From Bacteroidota bacterium (GTDB taxonomy: Bacteria; Bacteroidota; Bacteroidia; Bacteroidales; F082): 39,355 bases of DNA. Shown piece by piece: positions 1 to 9,596 of the stretch (positions are counted from its first letter, which is position 1; each line of letters opens with the position of its first letter). A program made the position numbers and the translations under genes. The stretch spans positions 1 through 39,355 of the forward strand of contig JACNJS010000053.1 of the NCBI GenBank assembly GCA_014382445.1, in the 5' to 3' direction. Under the pieces are notes generated by a model that saw only the letters and a program-made list of their open reading frames with translations, had not been told where the DNA came from and did not search any database.

Positions 1-6
1 AGGAAT

Positions 7-35
7 AAAGATAGAAAGAAATTATTTCTATCTTT
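7..35. repeat. AT-rich perfect inverted repeat at left edge
   Basis: Two 11-base arms (7-17 and 25-35, AAAGATAGAAA and its reverse complement) enclose a 7-base loop. No clear T-tract follows on either strand, so it is only a possible weak terminator for a gene left of the window or a structured leader ahead of the glycosidase gene. The pairing is exact; its role is unknown. Confidence 0.4.
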
Positions 36-62
36 ACCCTACTCGATTTTTATCAAATTTAG

Positions 63-70
63 TACTTTTG
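63..70 (+). promoter_or_regulatory. Bacteroidota -7 box for the secreted glycosidase gene
   Basis: TACTTTTG matches the Bacteroidota -7 consensus TAnnTTTG. It overlaps the possible TTG start at 68 and lies 18 bases before the ATG at 89, which argues strongly for the ATG as the true start. No convincing -33 element is seen at the usual spacing. Confidence 0.5.
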
Positions 71-88
71 GTACCTTACATTTTTTTT

Positions 89-2269
89 ATGAGAACTTAT
101 TTTATAATTATTGCTTTGCTTTATGCACTAACTGCAAGCGCCCAATGGAATCCTAACGCAGGTTTAATTAAACCCTTAACTGCTGGTGCAGTAATTGAGG
201 TTAGTTCTGGTACAAATATATGTGCGATTACTGATGGTGACACATATACTTATTGGGAGTCGGCTGCCCCGCTACCGTCAAATTATGTAACACGAAATGA
301 CTTGAATTTATTTCTCGACAATAACAAATTTAGTTTGACAGAAAATCTGATTGATCAAGGTAATGCCTTTGATGGAATAACTTCTTCAAAAACCATTGTT
401 GAGAGTGGTATTGTTGAAGTTAAATTTAAAAAGCCTGAACAAATAATTTTATTGTCAATTAAAATAAAAACGGATGATACAGTTTGGATTACAATAAATC
501 AGAAAAATCAAAAATTACATTATCAATATCTTCCATCAGAAAATTACAGTCTGAAAGAGATTAAGTTGTTGAACGACTTAAATGTTTCATCTATAAAACT
601 ATATAGCCAACTGCCCTTCGAGTTATTTGAAATAGCAGGATTAATATCAATGCCTACTGAGGAAATTGTTTTTGATCTTGGAAAAACAGAATCAATTGGC
701 TGGATAAGTAGCCGTCATTATAGTGGCGAGGGAGTAAAGTCGATTTTAGTGTTTGTGTCCAACAACAAAACTAGTTGGCATCAAGTAGCCAGGCTTAATC
801 CTATGGCAACAAATTTCATCCCTCAACTTATATCACCCGAAGTAAAAGCCAGATATATAAAAGTGAAATTTATACTAACACCTATTATATATCAAAAGGC
901 CAAAATCTTAGAGTTTGAAGCGTACGATAAGTATGGACCATTTGGCTTACCATTACCAGCAATGCCTGCAAAAAAAACATACTCGCAATCATTTGGTATC
1001 AATACTGTTTGGGGATGGGGTTACAGTGTTTATACTGACCTGTTAACTGGAGATACCGGCCCGATGTTGTACAGCAAAGTTGCCTTGTTGGCACGAAACT
1101 ACCACCGAATTGATTGGGATATTTCCAAACCGACCGATAATCCCAACTATGCCAATATGAATCGTAACAATGGAACAGCATCCACTTCCTGGCTGAACTG
1201 GAACAGGGAATACAAAATATGGAAAGCTGAAGGTTTCGATATTGATGCTTGTATCATGTTTAACAATAATATTTTTCCTGATACACTTTGGCGAAACACC
1301 AAAAACGAAGCAATGGATTATGGTGGATATTTTGCCAATCATTTTTCAAAAAACAGTTCGGTGATCTCTATGGTAGAAATCGGTAACGAACCCTGGGAAT
1401 ATTCCAAACCCGTATATCGTAGTATATTAGAAGGTATGAGCATAGGTCTTAAGCAAAATTCTGAAAAACTTACAATTTTACCTTGTGCAACACAAGCTTA
1501 TAGTGTTGGATTAGAACTTGACAATTATATTTCCAAATATTTGGACTCTGCAAATTCAAGGTATCTCGATGGTCTTAATACACATATTTACTCTTATGTA
1601 TATGGTTACAATGGAGATAAAGTAGCAGTTAATCCTGAAGATCCCCGTTCGGAAGCGTGGTCGGTTAATAATCTTCATAATTTTTCAAAGAGAAATTTAG
1701 CGGGTATACCGGTTTACGTAACTGAATTTGGCTATGATAGCGAAGGTGGTGGCGATGATTGCATTCATGATGTGTGCATTTCAGAGTTTGATCAGGCTAT
1801 TTATGGAACACGCATGGCGCTTTTATTATATCGCCTCGGAGTTGAACAATTTTACTGGTATTATTTTGCCAATGTTGATTATACATCGATGTTGCATAAC
1901 CGTTCAGGGCTAACATCGTCGTACAGTAAAGGTTTCCGCAAGAAATTATCATTTTATTCTTTTGAATTGTTGCAGAAATTAATTGGCGATTATTACTTTC
2001 ATCATGTTATAATGGAAAATGAAAATGCCTTTGTTTATGCATTTAGCGATAAGGAAGGGAAAATAAAACGTGTAATAGCCTGGAGACCAACATCAGAAAA
2101 CCATGATAAGAGACTATGGGTGACTTTCCCGTTTAATGAAACCATAGATCGTGTTATTCCTTTAGCATCGACAGAAGGCCAAGCAGAACAGCCCTCTTTT
2201 GTGAGAACCATAAATAATCTAAAAATCAGTTTGTCGGGTGTTCCTGTTGTTATTAAAATTAAAGATTAA
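89..2269 (+). CDS. Secreted glycoside hydrolase, clan-A-like TIM barrel with discoidin-like domain
   Basis: Predicted secreted carbohydrate-active enzyme of 726 residues. The ATG start gives a clean signal peptide (MRTYFIIIALLYALTASAQ, cleavage about residue 19). Residues about 20-285 are beta-rich, and the second half of this part (a stretch starting FDLGKTESIGWISSRHY and ending at LEFEAYDKYG) looks like an F5/8 type C (discoidin, CBM32-like) carbohydrate-binding domain. The C-terminal 430 residues look like a (beta/alpha)8 hydrolase. EIGNEPW supplies the likely acid/base Glu434 after Asn, and VTEFGYDS supplies the likely nucleophile Glu546, as in clan GH-A enzymes (GH5/GH39-like). A short Ig-like tail ends the chain. 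I cannot assign a GH family or substrate. It has its own promoter and is followed 126 bases later by a peptidase lipoprotein gene. The TTG at 68 is an alternative start but sits on the promoter. Confidence 0.72.
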   Translation: MRTYFIIIALLYALTASAQWNPNAGLIKPLTAGAVIEVSSGTNICAITDGDTYTYWESAAPLPSNYVTRNDLNLFLDNNKFSLTENLIDQGNAFDGITSSKTIVESGIVEVKFKKPEQIILLSIKIKTDDTVWITINQKNQKLHYQYLPSENYSLKEIKLLNDLNVSSIKLYSQLPFELFEIAGLISMPTEEIVFDLGKTESIGWISSRHYSGEGVKSILVFVSNNKTSWHQVARLNPMATNFIPQLISPEVKARYIKVKFILTPIIYQKAKILEFEAYDKYGPFGLPLPAMPAKKTYSQSFGINTVWGWGYSVYTDLLTGDTGPMLYSKVALLARNYHRIDWDISKPTDNPNYANMNRNNGTASTSWLNWNREYKIWKAEGFDIDACIMFNNNIFPDTLWRNTKNEAMDYGGYFANHFSKNSSVISMVEIGNEPWEYSKPVYRSILEGMSIGLKQNSEKLTILPCATQAYSVGLELDNYISKYLDSANSRYLDGLNTHIYSYVYGYNGDKVAVNPEDPRSEAWSVNNLHNFSKRNLAGIPVYVTEFGYDSEGGGDDCIHDVCISEFDQAIYGTRMALLLYRLGVEQFYWYYFANVDYTSMLHNRSGLTSSYSKGFRKKLSFYSFELLQKLIGDYYFHHVIMENENAFVYAFSDKEGKIKRVIAWRPTSENHDKRLWVTFPFNETIDRVIPLASTEGQAEQPSFVRTINNLKISLSGVPVVIKIKD

Positions 2270-2360
2270 AACTCCAACCCATTTTGGTGCAGTACAACAT
2301 AACAAACCTTGTTAAAAACAATGAACACTTTGTTTTTTTCAGTTCCAATAACTTAATTAT

Positions 2361-2368
2361 TACTTTTG
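2361..2368 (+). promoter_or_regulatory. -7 box upstream of S9 peptidase gene
   Basis: TACTTTTG fits TAnnTTTG and lies 28 bases before the ATG at 2396. The nearest TTTG upstream (2329-2332) is 28 bases away, longer than the usual 17-23, so only the -7 element is claimed. Confidence 0.5.
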
Positions 2369-2395
2369 TGCATTAAATCATAAACCATTCTTAAT

Positions 2396-4477
2396 ATGAA
2401 AAGATATTTTTTAGTTAGCGTAATCGCATTATTTCTGGCAGGTTGTCAATCAGTTGCACAGCAAGAGCCCGTTATAATTGAAAAACCAAATCTAAAATTA
2501 GATGGTAACCTCATGACCCCGGAAGTCTTATGGGCATTTGGTCGCGTTAGTGATCCCCAGGTTTCTCCTGATGGCGAAACAGTTCTTTACGGAGTGTCAT
2601 ATTATTCCATTGAACAAAATAAAGGTAACAGGGAACTCTACTCAGTAGGTGTAAATGCTGAAAGTGTTAAGCAACTGACAAAATCTGCAAAAAGTGAGTT
2701 TAATGCAATCTGGCGACCTGATGGCAGTAAGATAGGATTTTTAACCTCCGAAAGCGGATCTGTTCAACTTTGGGAAATGAATCTTGATGGTAGCGACCGA
2801 AAACAAATTTCTCAGATAGAAGGAGGTATTACAGGATTTAAATACGCTCCTGATCAAACCAAAATTCTTTACACAAAAGAAGTACCATTAGAAGAAAAAT
2901 TTAAAGACTTATATGAAGGGTTGCCTCTTGCAACTGGTCGGTTAATGAATGACCTAATGTACAGGCACTGGGATCATTGGGTTGACAGTTATAGCCATGT
3001 TTTTGTTGCTGATTATGATGGTAAACAAATAACTAACAATAAAGACATTATGGAAGGTGAGCCCTACAATTCACCTTTGAGCCCTTTTGGAGGAATTGAA
3101 CAAATCGACTGGAGTGCTGATAGTAAAATAATTGCCTATACAAGCAAAAAATTAATCGGCAAAGCAGCAACATTATCTACAAATTCAGATATATATTTTT
3201 ACAATTTGGAAACCGGCGAAACAACTAATATAACAAAAGGAATGATGGGTTTTGATGTTGCACCGGTTTTTTCTCCTGATGGAAATTATATGGCATGGGA
3301 AAGTATGGAAAGAGAAGGTTATGAATCGGACCAAAACCGCCTTTTTATTATGAATCTAAATTCAGGTGAACTTACTTATGCAACCAGAAATTTTGATCAG
3401 AATGCAGGAAGCATAACATGGTCGGCTAATAGTAAAAGTATTTATTTTACAAGTGATTGGCATGGAGCATATCAAATTTACAGGTACAACTTAAACACAG
3501 ACGAAATAATTCAAATTACTGAAGGAATGCACGATTATCGAGGTGTAACTGTAGCAGGAAATCATCTTGTGGCAACAAAGCAAACTATGGCAATGCCAAC
3601 TGAATTATTTTTGGTTGATCCCATAAGTGGCGATGCCCAACAAATGACATTTACTAATAAAGAACTTTTAGATAAGCTCATAATGGGAAAAACCGAAGAG
3701 CGTTGGATTAAAACTCACGATGGTGAGGATATGCAAGTGTTCGTAATTTATCCACCTGATTTCGATCCAAATAAAAAATATCCTGGCATTTTATATTGCA
3801 AGGGTGGCCCCCAAGGACCATTAAGTCAAAGTTTTCATTACCGATGGAATTATCAGATAATGGCAGCTAACGGTTATATTATTGTTGCACCTGCCAGAAG
3901 GGGAGTTTCAGGTTTCGGCCAGGCATGGCAGGAACAAATAAGTGGCGACTATCATGGCAAAAGCATGCAGGATTATTTAACAGCAATCGATGAGTTGTCA
4001 AAAGAACCCTTTATTGATGAAAACCGTTTAGGAGCAATAGGCGCAAGCGCGGGTGGATATGCAGTATACTATCTCGCCGGAAATCATAATGGCAGGTTCA
4101 AGGCGTTTATAGCACATGATGGTATTTTTAACGAAGAAGCACAATATCTTGAAACTGAAGAAATGTGGTTCGAGAATTGGGATAAAGGTGGCCCTTTTTG
4201 GGAAAAGGAAAACAAGGTGGCTCAGGAATCTTATGCACATTCACCACACAAATTTGTTCAAAACTGGGATACTCCAATACTGGTAATTCACGGAGAATTG
4301 GATTACAGGGTTGTTGTAACTCAGGGTATGACTGCCTTTAACGCAGCAATATTAAGAGATGTGCCAGCCGAATATCTTTACTTCCCTGATGAAAACCATT
4401 GGGTTCTTAAACCTCAAAACGGTATTCTTTGGCAACGTACATTTTTTAACTGGCTCGATAGATGGTTAAAGAAATAA
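2396..4477 (+). CDS. S9 family serine peptidase (prolyl oligopeptidase-like), lipoprotein
   Basis: Exported peptidase of 693 residues, predicted to cleave peptides in the periplasm or at the outer membrane. A lipoprotein signal peptide ends in LAGC (Cys17). Residues about 45-400 form a WD40/TolB-like beta-propeller with repeated SPDG and WSADSK segments that would gate access to the active site. The C-terminal alpha/beta hydrolase domain (about 430-693) carries the nucleophile Ser551 in GASAGG, Asp636 in HGELDYR and His668 in DENHW, so the triad is complete. The family is usually annotated as dipeptidyl aminopeptidase or acylaminoacyl peptidase; the exact specificity cannot be read here. It appears to be a single-gene unit: it has its own -7 box and the next gene also has one. 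Confidence 0.9.
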   Translation: MKRYFLVSVIALFLAGCQSVAQQEPVIIEKPNLKLDGNLMTPEVLWAFGRVSDPQVSPDGETVLYGVSYYSIEQNKGNRELYSVGVNAESVKQLTKSAKSEFNAIWRPDGSKIGFLTSESGSVQLWEMNLDGSDRKQISQIEGGITGFKYAPDQTKILYTKEVPLEEKFKDLYEGLPLATGRLMNDLMYRHWDHWVDSYSHVFVADYDGKQITNNKDIMEGEPYNSPLSPFGGIEQIDWSADSKIIAYTSKKLIGKAATLSTNSDIYFYNLETGETTNITKGMMGFDVAPVFSPDGNYMAWESMEREGYESDQNRLFIMNLNSGELTYATRNFDQNAGSITWSANSKSIYFTSDWHGAYQIYRYNLNTDEIIQITEGMHDYRGVTVAGNHLVATKQTMAMPTELFLVDPISGDAQQMTFTNKELLDKLIMGKTEERWIKTHDGEDMQVFVIYPPDFDPNKKYPGILYCKGGPQGPLSQSFHYRWNYQIMAANGYIIVAPARRGVSGFGQAWQEQISGDYHGKSMQDYLTAIDELSKEPFIDENRLGAIGASAGGYAVYYLAGNHNGRFKAFIAHDGIFNEEAQYLETEEMWFENWDKGGPFWEKENKVAQESYAHSPHKFVQNWDTPILVIHGELDYRVVVTQGMTAFNAAILRDVPAEYLYFPDENHWVLKPQNGILWQRTFFNWLDRWLKK

Positions 4478-4524
4478 TCTGTTGTTTTTCTGTCATCATA
4501 TGAAGAGTATTCATCTAAAAAGTC

Positions 4525-4532
4525 TATTTTTG
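4525..4532 (+). promoter_or_regulatory. -7 box upstream of ugd
   Basis: TATTTTTG fits TAnnTTTG, 46 bases before the ATG at 4579. It is the only such box found before 10.1 kb, so it may drive the whole sugar-nucleotide block. No -33 match at normal spacing. Confidence 0.45.
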
Positions 4533-4578
4533 ACGTTATAATCCCATAAATGAGTTATCCTAAAAATTAATTTAAATT

Positions 4579-5901
4579 ATGAAAATTACTATCGTAGGTA
4601 CAGGGTATGTTGGTTTAGTTACTGGTGCATGCTTTTCTGAAGTTGGTATTGATGTAACTTGCGTTGATATCGATGTAAAGAAAATTAAAAACTTAAACAA
4701 TGGTATTATACCTATTTACGAACCGGGCCTGGAAGAAATGGTTGAGCGTAATGTGAAAAAAGGACGCCTTAAATTTTGCACTAAACTTTCGGAATGTCTG
4801 GATAATGTTAGCGTGGTTTTTGGTGCCGTAGGAACTCCCCCTGATGAAGATGGAAGTGCTGATTTAAAGTATGTACTGCAAGTAGCTACAGAAGTAGGTA
4901 AACATATGACCGGCTACGTATTGATGGTAACAAAGAGCACTGTACCTGTTGGCACAGCTGAAAAAGTTAGGGAAGCCATGAAAATTGCTCTTTCCGAACG
5001 TAATGCCAATATAGAATTTGACGTTGCCTCAAACCCTGAATTTTTGAAGGAAGGTGCTGCTGTTGACGACTTTCTGAAACCCGACAGAATTGTGGTTGGA
5101 GTTGATTCTAATAAAGCCCAAAAATTAATGGAAAGGCTTTATAAACCTTTTACAATGAATGGTCATCCTGTTATTTTTATGGATATAGTTTCTGCGGAAA
5201 TGACCAAATATGCTGCCAACTCAATGCTTGCCACCAAAATTAGCTTTATGAATGATATTGCTAACCTTTGCGAAATAGTAGGTGCCAATGTAAATGCTGT
5301 ACGAAAAGGTATTGGCTCCGACAGAAGAATAGGGCGGTACTTCATATATCCCGGAACAGGATATGGAGGTTCGTGTTTTCCAAAAGATGTGAAAGCGTTG
5401 ATTAAAACTTCCGACGATTTGGGATATGATATGGCTGTACTTAAAGCTGTAGAAGGAGTTAACGAAAGACAAAAATCGGTATTATTTGCAAAAGCTATAA
5501 AGTATTATAATGGCGATCTTAAAGGAAAAACTTTTGCTTTATGGGGATTGTCGTTTAAACCGCAAACCGATGATATGCGCGAAGCCCCATCATTGGTTGT
5601 TATTAAGAAGTTATTAGAGGCCGGAGCAAAGGTTAAAGCTTACGATCCTGTTGCAATGGATGAAACGAAACGCATATTAGGCGATAAGATAGAATTTGTA
5701 GACGAAATGTATGAAGCACTGATCGATAGTGAGGGTTTATTTATACTAACCGAGTGGCCGGAATTTAAGTTTCCTACATTTAAAGTAGTAAAAAAACTAC
5801 TTAAAAATGCTGTTATATTTGATGGCAGAAATATCTATGATGTTAACGACATGAAAGACTTCGGATTCGACTATTTCGGGATCGGAGTAAATATGTCTTA
5901 G
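4579..5901 (+). CDS. ugd: UDP-glucose 6-dehydrogenase
   Basis: Oxidises UDP-glucose to UDP-glucuronate with two NAD+ in the cytoplasm, for polysaccharide precursors. At 440 residues it has the family's usual length. The N-terminal Rossmann motif is GTGYVGLV (residues 7-14), followed by VFGAVGTPP and a STVPVGT segment. The catalytic cysteine is Cys266 in GGSCFPKD. The C-terminal UDP-binding domain (about 310-440) includes [18 protein letters not shown]. The next gene, 57 bases downstream, encodes the decarboxylase that uses its product, so the pair makes UDP-xylose. Confidence 0.96.
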   Translation: MKITIVGTGYVGLVTGACFSEVGIDVTCVDIDVKKIKNLNNGIIPIYEPGLEEMVERNVKKGRLKFCTKLSECLDNVSVVFGAVGTPPDEDGSADLKYVLQVATEVGKHMTGYVLMVTKSTVPVGTAEKVREAMKIALSERNANIEFDVASNPEFLKEGAAVDDFLKPDRIVVGVDSNKAQKLMERLYKPFTMNGHPVIFMDIVSAEMTKYAANSMLATKISFMNDIANLCEIVGANVNAVRKGIGSDRRIGRYFIYPGTGYGGSCFPKDVKALIKTSDDLGYDMAVLKAVEGVNERQKSVLFAKAIKYYNGDLKGKTFALWGLSFKPQTDDMREAPSLVVIKKLLEAGAKVKAYDPVAMDETKRILGDKIEFVDEMYEALIDSEGLFILTEWPEFKFPTFKVVKKLLKNAVIFDGRNIYDVNDMKDFGFDYFGIGVNMS

Positions 5902-5958
5902 TAGTTAATAATTTATGAACGCTGCATCTTTATCGCATCATCTCTTAATTCAATAGTT

Positions 5959-6900
5959 ATGAAACGAATTTTGGTAACAGGCGGTGCAGGATTTGTTGGG
6001 TCGCATCTGTGTGAAAGATTACTAAATGAGGGAAATGAAGTAATATCTCTCGACAATTATTTTACCGGACAGAAGAAAAATATTGAGCATCTGATGGATA
6101 ATCACTATTTTGAAATAATCCGGCATGATGTTACAATGCCATTTTTTATTGAAGTAGATGAAATTTATAACCTTGCATGCCCGGCATCACCGGTTCACTA
6201 TCAGCATAACCCGATTAAAACGGTCAAAACATCAGTAATGGGGGCCGTAAATATGCTCGGCCTTGCTAAACGAATTAATGCAAAAATATTACAAGCCTCA
6301 ACAAGTGAAGTTTATGGCGATCCGCAAGTTCATCCTCAAACCGAAGATTACTGGGGTTATGTTAACCCAATTGGTGTTCGCTCGTGTTATGATGAAGGAA
6401 AGCGTGTAGCCGAAACGTTATTTGTAAATTACAATATGCAAAACAATGTAAGGATAAAGATTATCAGAATCTTTAATACTTACGGCCCACGAATGCATCC
6501 AAATGATGGCCGGGTTGTATCAAACTTTATAGTACAGGCCCTAAAAGGAAAAGATTTAACAGTATATGGTAATGGTGATCAAACCAGAAGTTTCCAGTAT
6601 GTTGATGATCTGATAAACGGAATGACCAAAATGATGGATACCGGAGATGATTTTACGGGACCGGTAAACATAGGTAATCCCGGAGAATTTACCATATTGG
6701 AACTTGCTAATAAAGTAATTGATATTATCGGAAGTAAATCTAAAATAATTTTTAATGATCTTCCATTTGATGATCCTATGCAGCGGCAACCTAATATTTC
6801 GTTAGCAAAAAGTAGTTTAAATTGGGAACCAAAGATTAAACTAGAAGATGGGCTCAAACATACTATTGATTTTTTCGATAAACTCCTGAAAGAGGAATGA
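5959..6900 (+). CDS. uxs: UDP-glucuronate decarboxylase (UDP-xylose synthase)
   Basis: Extended short-chain dehydrogenase of 313 residues that converts UDP-glucuronate to UDP-xylose. The N-terminal NAD-binding motif is [37 protein letters not shown] and the active-site pair Tyr144/Lys148 (YDEGK) are typical of Uxs proteins, as is the later [15 protein letters not shown] segment. There is no membrane anchor, as expected for bacterial Uxs. The product of ugd just upstream is its substrate. A 14-bp inverted repeat follows the stop codon. Bacterial homologues are often labelled NAD-dependent epimerase; the Uxs motifs and the ugd neighbour make decarboxylase more likely. Confidence 0.92.
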   Translation: MKRILVTGGAGFVGSHLCERLLNEGNEVISLDNYFTGQKKNIEHLMDNHYFEIIRHDVTMPFFIEVDEIYNLACPASPVHYQHNPIKTVKTSVMGAVNMLGLAKRINAKILQASTSEVYGDPQVHPQTEDYWGYVNPIGVRSCYDEGKRVAETLFVNYNMQNNVRIKIIRIFNTYGPRMHPNDGRVVSNFIVQALKGKDLTVYGNGDQTRSFQYVDDLINGMTKMMDTGDDFTGPVNIGNPGEFTILELANKVIDIIGSKSKIIFNDLPFDDPMQRQPNISLAKSSLNWEPKIKLEDGLKHTIDFFDKLLKEE

Positions 6901-6901
6901 T

Positions 6902-6959
6902 AAAATGATTAAATGTAAACAAGAAAGATTTTAAGCTCAGTTAATCATTTGATCATTTT
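6902..6959. repeat. 14-bp inverted repeat between the Uxs and rfbD-like genes
   Basis: Arm 6902-6915 (AAAATGATTAAATG) can pair along its full length with 6946-6959 (CATTTGATCATTTT), with one G-T wobble at 6910/6951. The loop is 30 bases. It starts one base after the upstream stop codon and ends 26 bases before the next ATG. No proper T-tract follows directly, so a processing or attenuation hairpin is more likely than a simple terminator. Confidence 0.55.
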
Positions 6960-6985
6960 CTCTTTTAACAAAAAGCTCAGATAGC

Positions 6986-7846
6986 ATGAACAATATTCTA
7001 ATCACCGGTAGCAACGGGCAACTTGGGTCGGAAATAAAAGACATTGCCTATCAATTTCCTGATTACAATTTTATTTTCACTGATGTAGATGAGCTTGATT
7101 TAACCAATAGCAAGGAAGTAGATCTTTTTTTTAGTAATTGTGATATATCAGTTTGCATAAATTGTGCTGCATATACTGCCGTTGATAAAGCTGAAGTGGA
7201 TCGTAGTTTGGCAATGTTGATTAATTATAATGCAGTTGAAAATTTAGTACAAATTTGTAATAAAAATGATGCTTTATTAATTCATATATCCACAGATTAT
7301 GTTTTCAACGGACAGAATTTTAAACCTTATGTGGAAAATGACCCACCTGCTCCCGATTCGTATTATGGATTAACAAAGATAAAAGGTGAAGAAGCAGTTT
7401 TAGAAAATTCAAATAAAGCAATAATCATCCGAACATCTTGGCTCTATTCGTCTTATGGAAATAATTTTGTAAAAACAATGATTCGTCTGGGTAGGGAGAG
7501 AGATGAACTTGGAGTTGTTGTCGATCAAATTGGTACGCCAACTTATGCTGCTGATCTGGCCAAAGCCATTTTGCTCATTGTACAAAAAGTTGGAAATGAT
7601 GAGATTAAAGAAATATATCATTACAGCAATGAGGGCGCAATAAGTTGGTACGATTTTGCAAAAGCAATAATGTATATTTCAAATATTAATTGTAAAGTTA
7701 ATGCTATCGAGTCGAAAGATTTTCATTCTAAGGCTAACAGACCATACTATAGTGTACTTAACAAAGCAAAAATAAAAACTGATTTTCAGATTGAAGTGCC
7801 TTACTGGATCGATAGTCTTAAAGTTATGATCAAAAAACGAGATTGA
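6986..7846 (+). CDS. rfbD: dTDP-4-dehydrorhamnose reductase (RfbD/RmlD family)
   Basis: Last enzyme of dTDP-L-rhamnose synthesis, reducing dTDP-4-dehydrorhamnose with NAD(P)H. The 286-residue length fits RmlD. The motifs are GSNGQLGSE at the N terminus, CINCAAYTAVDKAE, HISTDYVFNG, and the catalytic Tyr and Lys in YYGLTKIKGE. The later IIRTSWLYSSYG and VVDQIGTPTYAADLA segments are strongly RmlD-like. The companion genes rfbA, rfbB and rfbC are absent from the window, so they must lie elsewhere if the pathway is complete. The stop codon is one base before the ATG of the phosphohexomutase, so the two are probably co-translated. Confidence 0.92.
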   Translation: MNNILITGSNGQLGSEIKDIAYQFPDYNFIFTDVDELDLTNSKEVDLFFSNCDISVCINCAAYTAVDKAEVDRSLAMLINYNAVENLVQICNKNDALLIHISTDYVFNGQNFKPYVENDPPAPDSYYGLTKIKGEEAVLENSNKAIIIRTSWLYSSYGNNFVKTMIRLGRERDELGVVVDQIGTPTYAADLAKAILLIVQKVGNDEIKEIYHYSNEGAISWYDFAKAIMYISNINCKVNAIESKDFHSKANRPYYSVLNKAKIKTDFQIEVPYWIDSLKVMIKKRD

Positions 7847-7847
7847 T

Positions 7848-9587
7848 ATGAAACCGCAAATAGATGAAGGAGTGCTTAACAGAGCTAATGTATGGCTTAC
7901 AGGCAATTATGATGAAGAAACCAAAAATACCATCAGGGAGATGATGGAAAACGATCAACACGAGTTAACTGAGTCTTTTTATCGTGACCTTGAATTTGGT
8001 ACGGGGGGATTACGCGGAATAATGGGTGTTGGTTCAAACCGGATGAACAAATATACTGTTGGTGCAGCAACACAAGGAATGACCAACTATCTGAAAAAGA
8101 ACTTCGCAGATCTTGATGTTATTAAAGTTGCCATTGCTTACGATTCACGTAACAATAGTAAGTATTTTGCTGAAATTACTGCTGATGTTTTTTCGGCCAA
8201 TGGCTTCAAAGTATTTTTATTCGACGATTTGCGTCCTACTCCTGAATTATCATTTGCCATCAGGCATTTTGGTTGTCAGGGAGGAATCGTTATCACAGCA
8301 TCGCACAATCCCAAAGAATATAACGGTTATAAAGCATATTGGGATGATGGTGGACAATTGATAAGCCCACACGATACAAATGTTATAAAAGAAGTTCTTA
8401 AAATTAAAGACATCTCCGATGTAAAATTTGATGGAAACAACGGGTTAATTGAAATTATAGGCGAAGAAGTTGACAATAACTATCTTGAAAAAATACTTGC
8501 ATTGTCGTTGTCGCAAGAAGCAATCCGCAGGCAAAAAGATTTTAAAATAGTTTTCACAAATATACATGGTACCGGTGCTCCTCTTGTCCCGGAGGTATTG
8601 AAAAAATTTGGTTTTGAAAAAGTATATGTGGTTGATGAGCAGTTGGCCCCGGATGGGAATTTTCCATCTGTCAAGTCACCAAATCCGGAAGAATCTGCTG
8701 CCCTCGAACTTGCAATGCGAAAGGCAAAAGCAATAAATGCCGATCTTGTAATGGCTACAGATCCCGATGCCGACCGAGTTGGTATTGCCATCCGCAAAGG
8801 TGATGATATGATACTCCTTAATGGAAACCAGGCGGCCTCACTTTTAATCTATTATCTTCTTACAAAATGGAAAGAAACAGGTAAACTAACAGGTAATGAG
8901 TTTATTGTTAAAACAATAGTTACCTCTGAATTGCTTGCTAAAATTGCAGAAAAATTCGAAGTTGAACATTTTGATGTTCTCACAGGATTTAAATATATAG
9001 CTGACATAATAAAGAGATTTGAAGGTGAAAAAACTTTTATAGGTGGCGGTGAAGAAAGCTATGGCTATCTGGTTGGCGATTTTGTAAGAGACAAGGATGC
9101 TGTTATTTCCTGTGCTATGATAGCTGAAACTGCTGCATGGGCTGCTGACAAAGGATTAGGACTTTACGATTTATTACTGGATATATATACAGAGTTTGGA
9201 CTTTATAAAGAAAAACTGATTTCTGTTGTGAGAAAGGGACAATCAGGAGCAGAAGAAATCCAGAAAATGATGAAGGGGTTTAGAGCTAATCCGCCGTCAA
9301 ACTTAAATAAATCTAAAGTAATTTTTATAAAGGATTACCTTACAGGTGTTTCAAAAAATATGGAAACCGATATTGAAGAATCAATTAACCTGCCTTCATC
9401 TAATGTACTACAATTTTTTACTGCCGATGGAGGAAAGGTAAGTGTACGACCATCAGGAACTGAACCTAAAATAAAGTTTTATTTTGGTGTAACAGCACCT
9501 CTGGCTAATAAATCAGATTTTACAAAGGTTGATGCTGAATTAGATAAAAAAATAAGAAGCTATATTACAGATCTTGGTTTAGATTAA
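7848..9587 (+). CDS. Phospho-sugar mutase (phosphoglucomutase/phosphomannomutase, long type)
   Basis: Alpha-D-phosphohexomutase of 579 residues that interconverts hexose 1- and 6-phosphates, likely glucose and/or mannose. The phosphorylated active serine is Ser152 in TASHNPKEYNGYK. The magnesium loop is DPDADRVG, the sugar-specificity loop is GGGEESYGYL, and the phosphate-binding loop RPSGTEPK is near the C terminus. The length and the early GTGGLRG segment place it with PGM2-like mutases rather than the roughly 450-residue GlmM/ManB type found at 15.8 kb. It sits in the sugar-nucleotide block, consistent with supplying glucose 1-phosphate for UDP-glucose and dTDP sugars. Which sugar it prefers is inference. 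Confidence 0.93.
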   Translation: MKPQIDEGVLNRANVWLTGNYDEETKNTIREMMENDQHELTESFYRDLEFGTGGLRGIMGVGSNRMNKYTVGAATQGMTNYLKKNFADLDVIKVAIAYDSRNNSKYFAEITADVFSANGFKVFLFDDLRPTPELSFAIRHFGCQGGIVITASHNPKEYNGYKAYWDDGGQLISPHDTNVIKEVLKIKDISDVKFDGNNGLIEIIGEEVDNNYLEKILALSLSQEAIRRQKDFKIVFTNIHGTGAPLVPEVLKKFGFEKVYVVDEQLAPDGNFPSVKSPNPEESAALELAMRKAKAINADLVMATDPDADRVGIAIRKGDDMILLNGNQAASLLIYYLLTKWKETGKLTGNEFIVKTIVTSELLAKIAEKFEVEHFDVLTGFKYIADIIKRFEGEKTFIGGGEESYGYLVGDFVRDKDAVISCAMIAETAAWAADKGLGLYDLLLDIYTEFGLYKEKLISVVRKGQSGAEEIQKMMKGFRANPPSNLNKSKVIFIKDYLTGVSKNMETDIEESINLPSSNVLQFFTADGGKVSVRPSGTEPKIKFYFGVTAPLANKSDFTKVDAELDKKIRSYITDLGLD

Positions 9588-9596
9588 TATTTCACG

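Noticed and set aside
68-88. TTG start giving a 7-residue longer glycosidase
   Set aside because: The TTG lies inside a -7 promoter box, and the ATG at 89 gives a better signal peptide.
6986-7846. Complete dTDP-rhamnose operon
   Set aside because: Only the rfbD-like gene is present; rfbA, rfbB and rfbC are not in the window.
8480-8797. 105-residue open frame antisense to the phosphohexomutase
   Set aside because: It is the mirror of a conserved coding region with no family resemblance.
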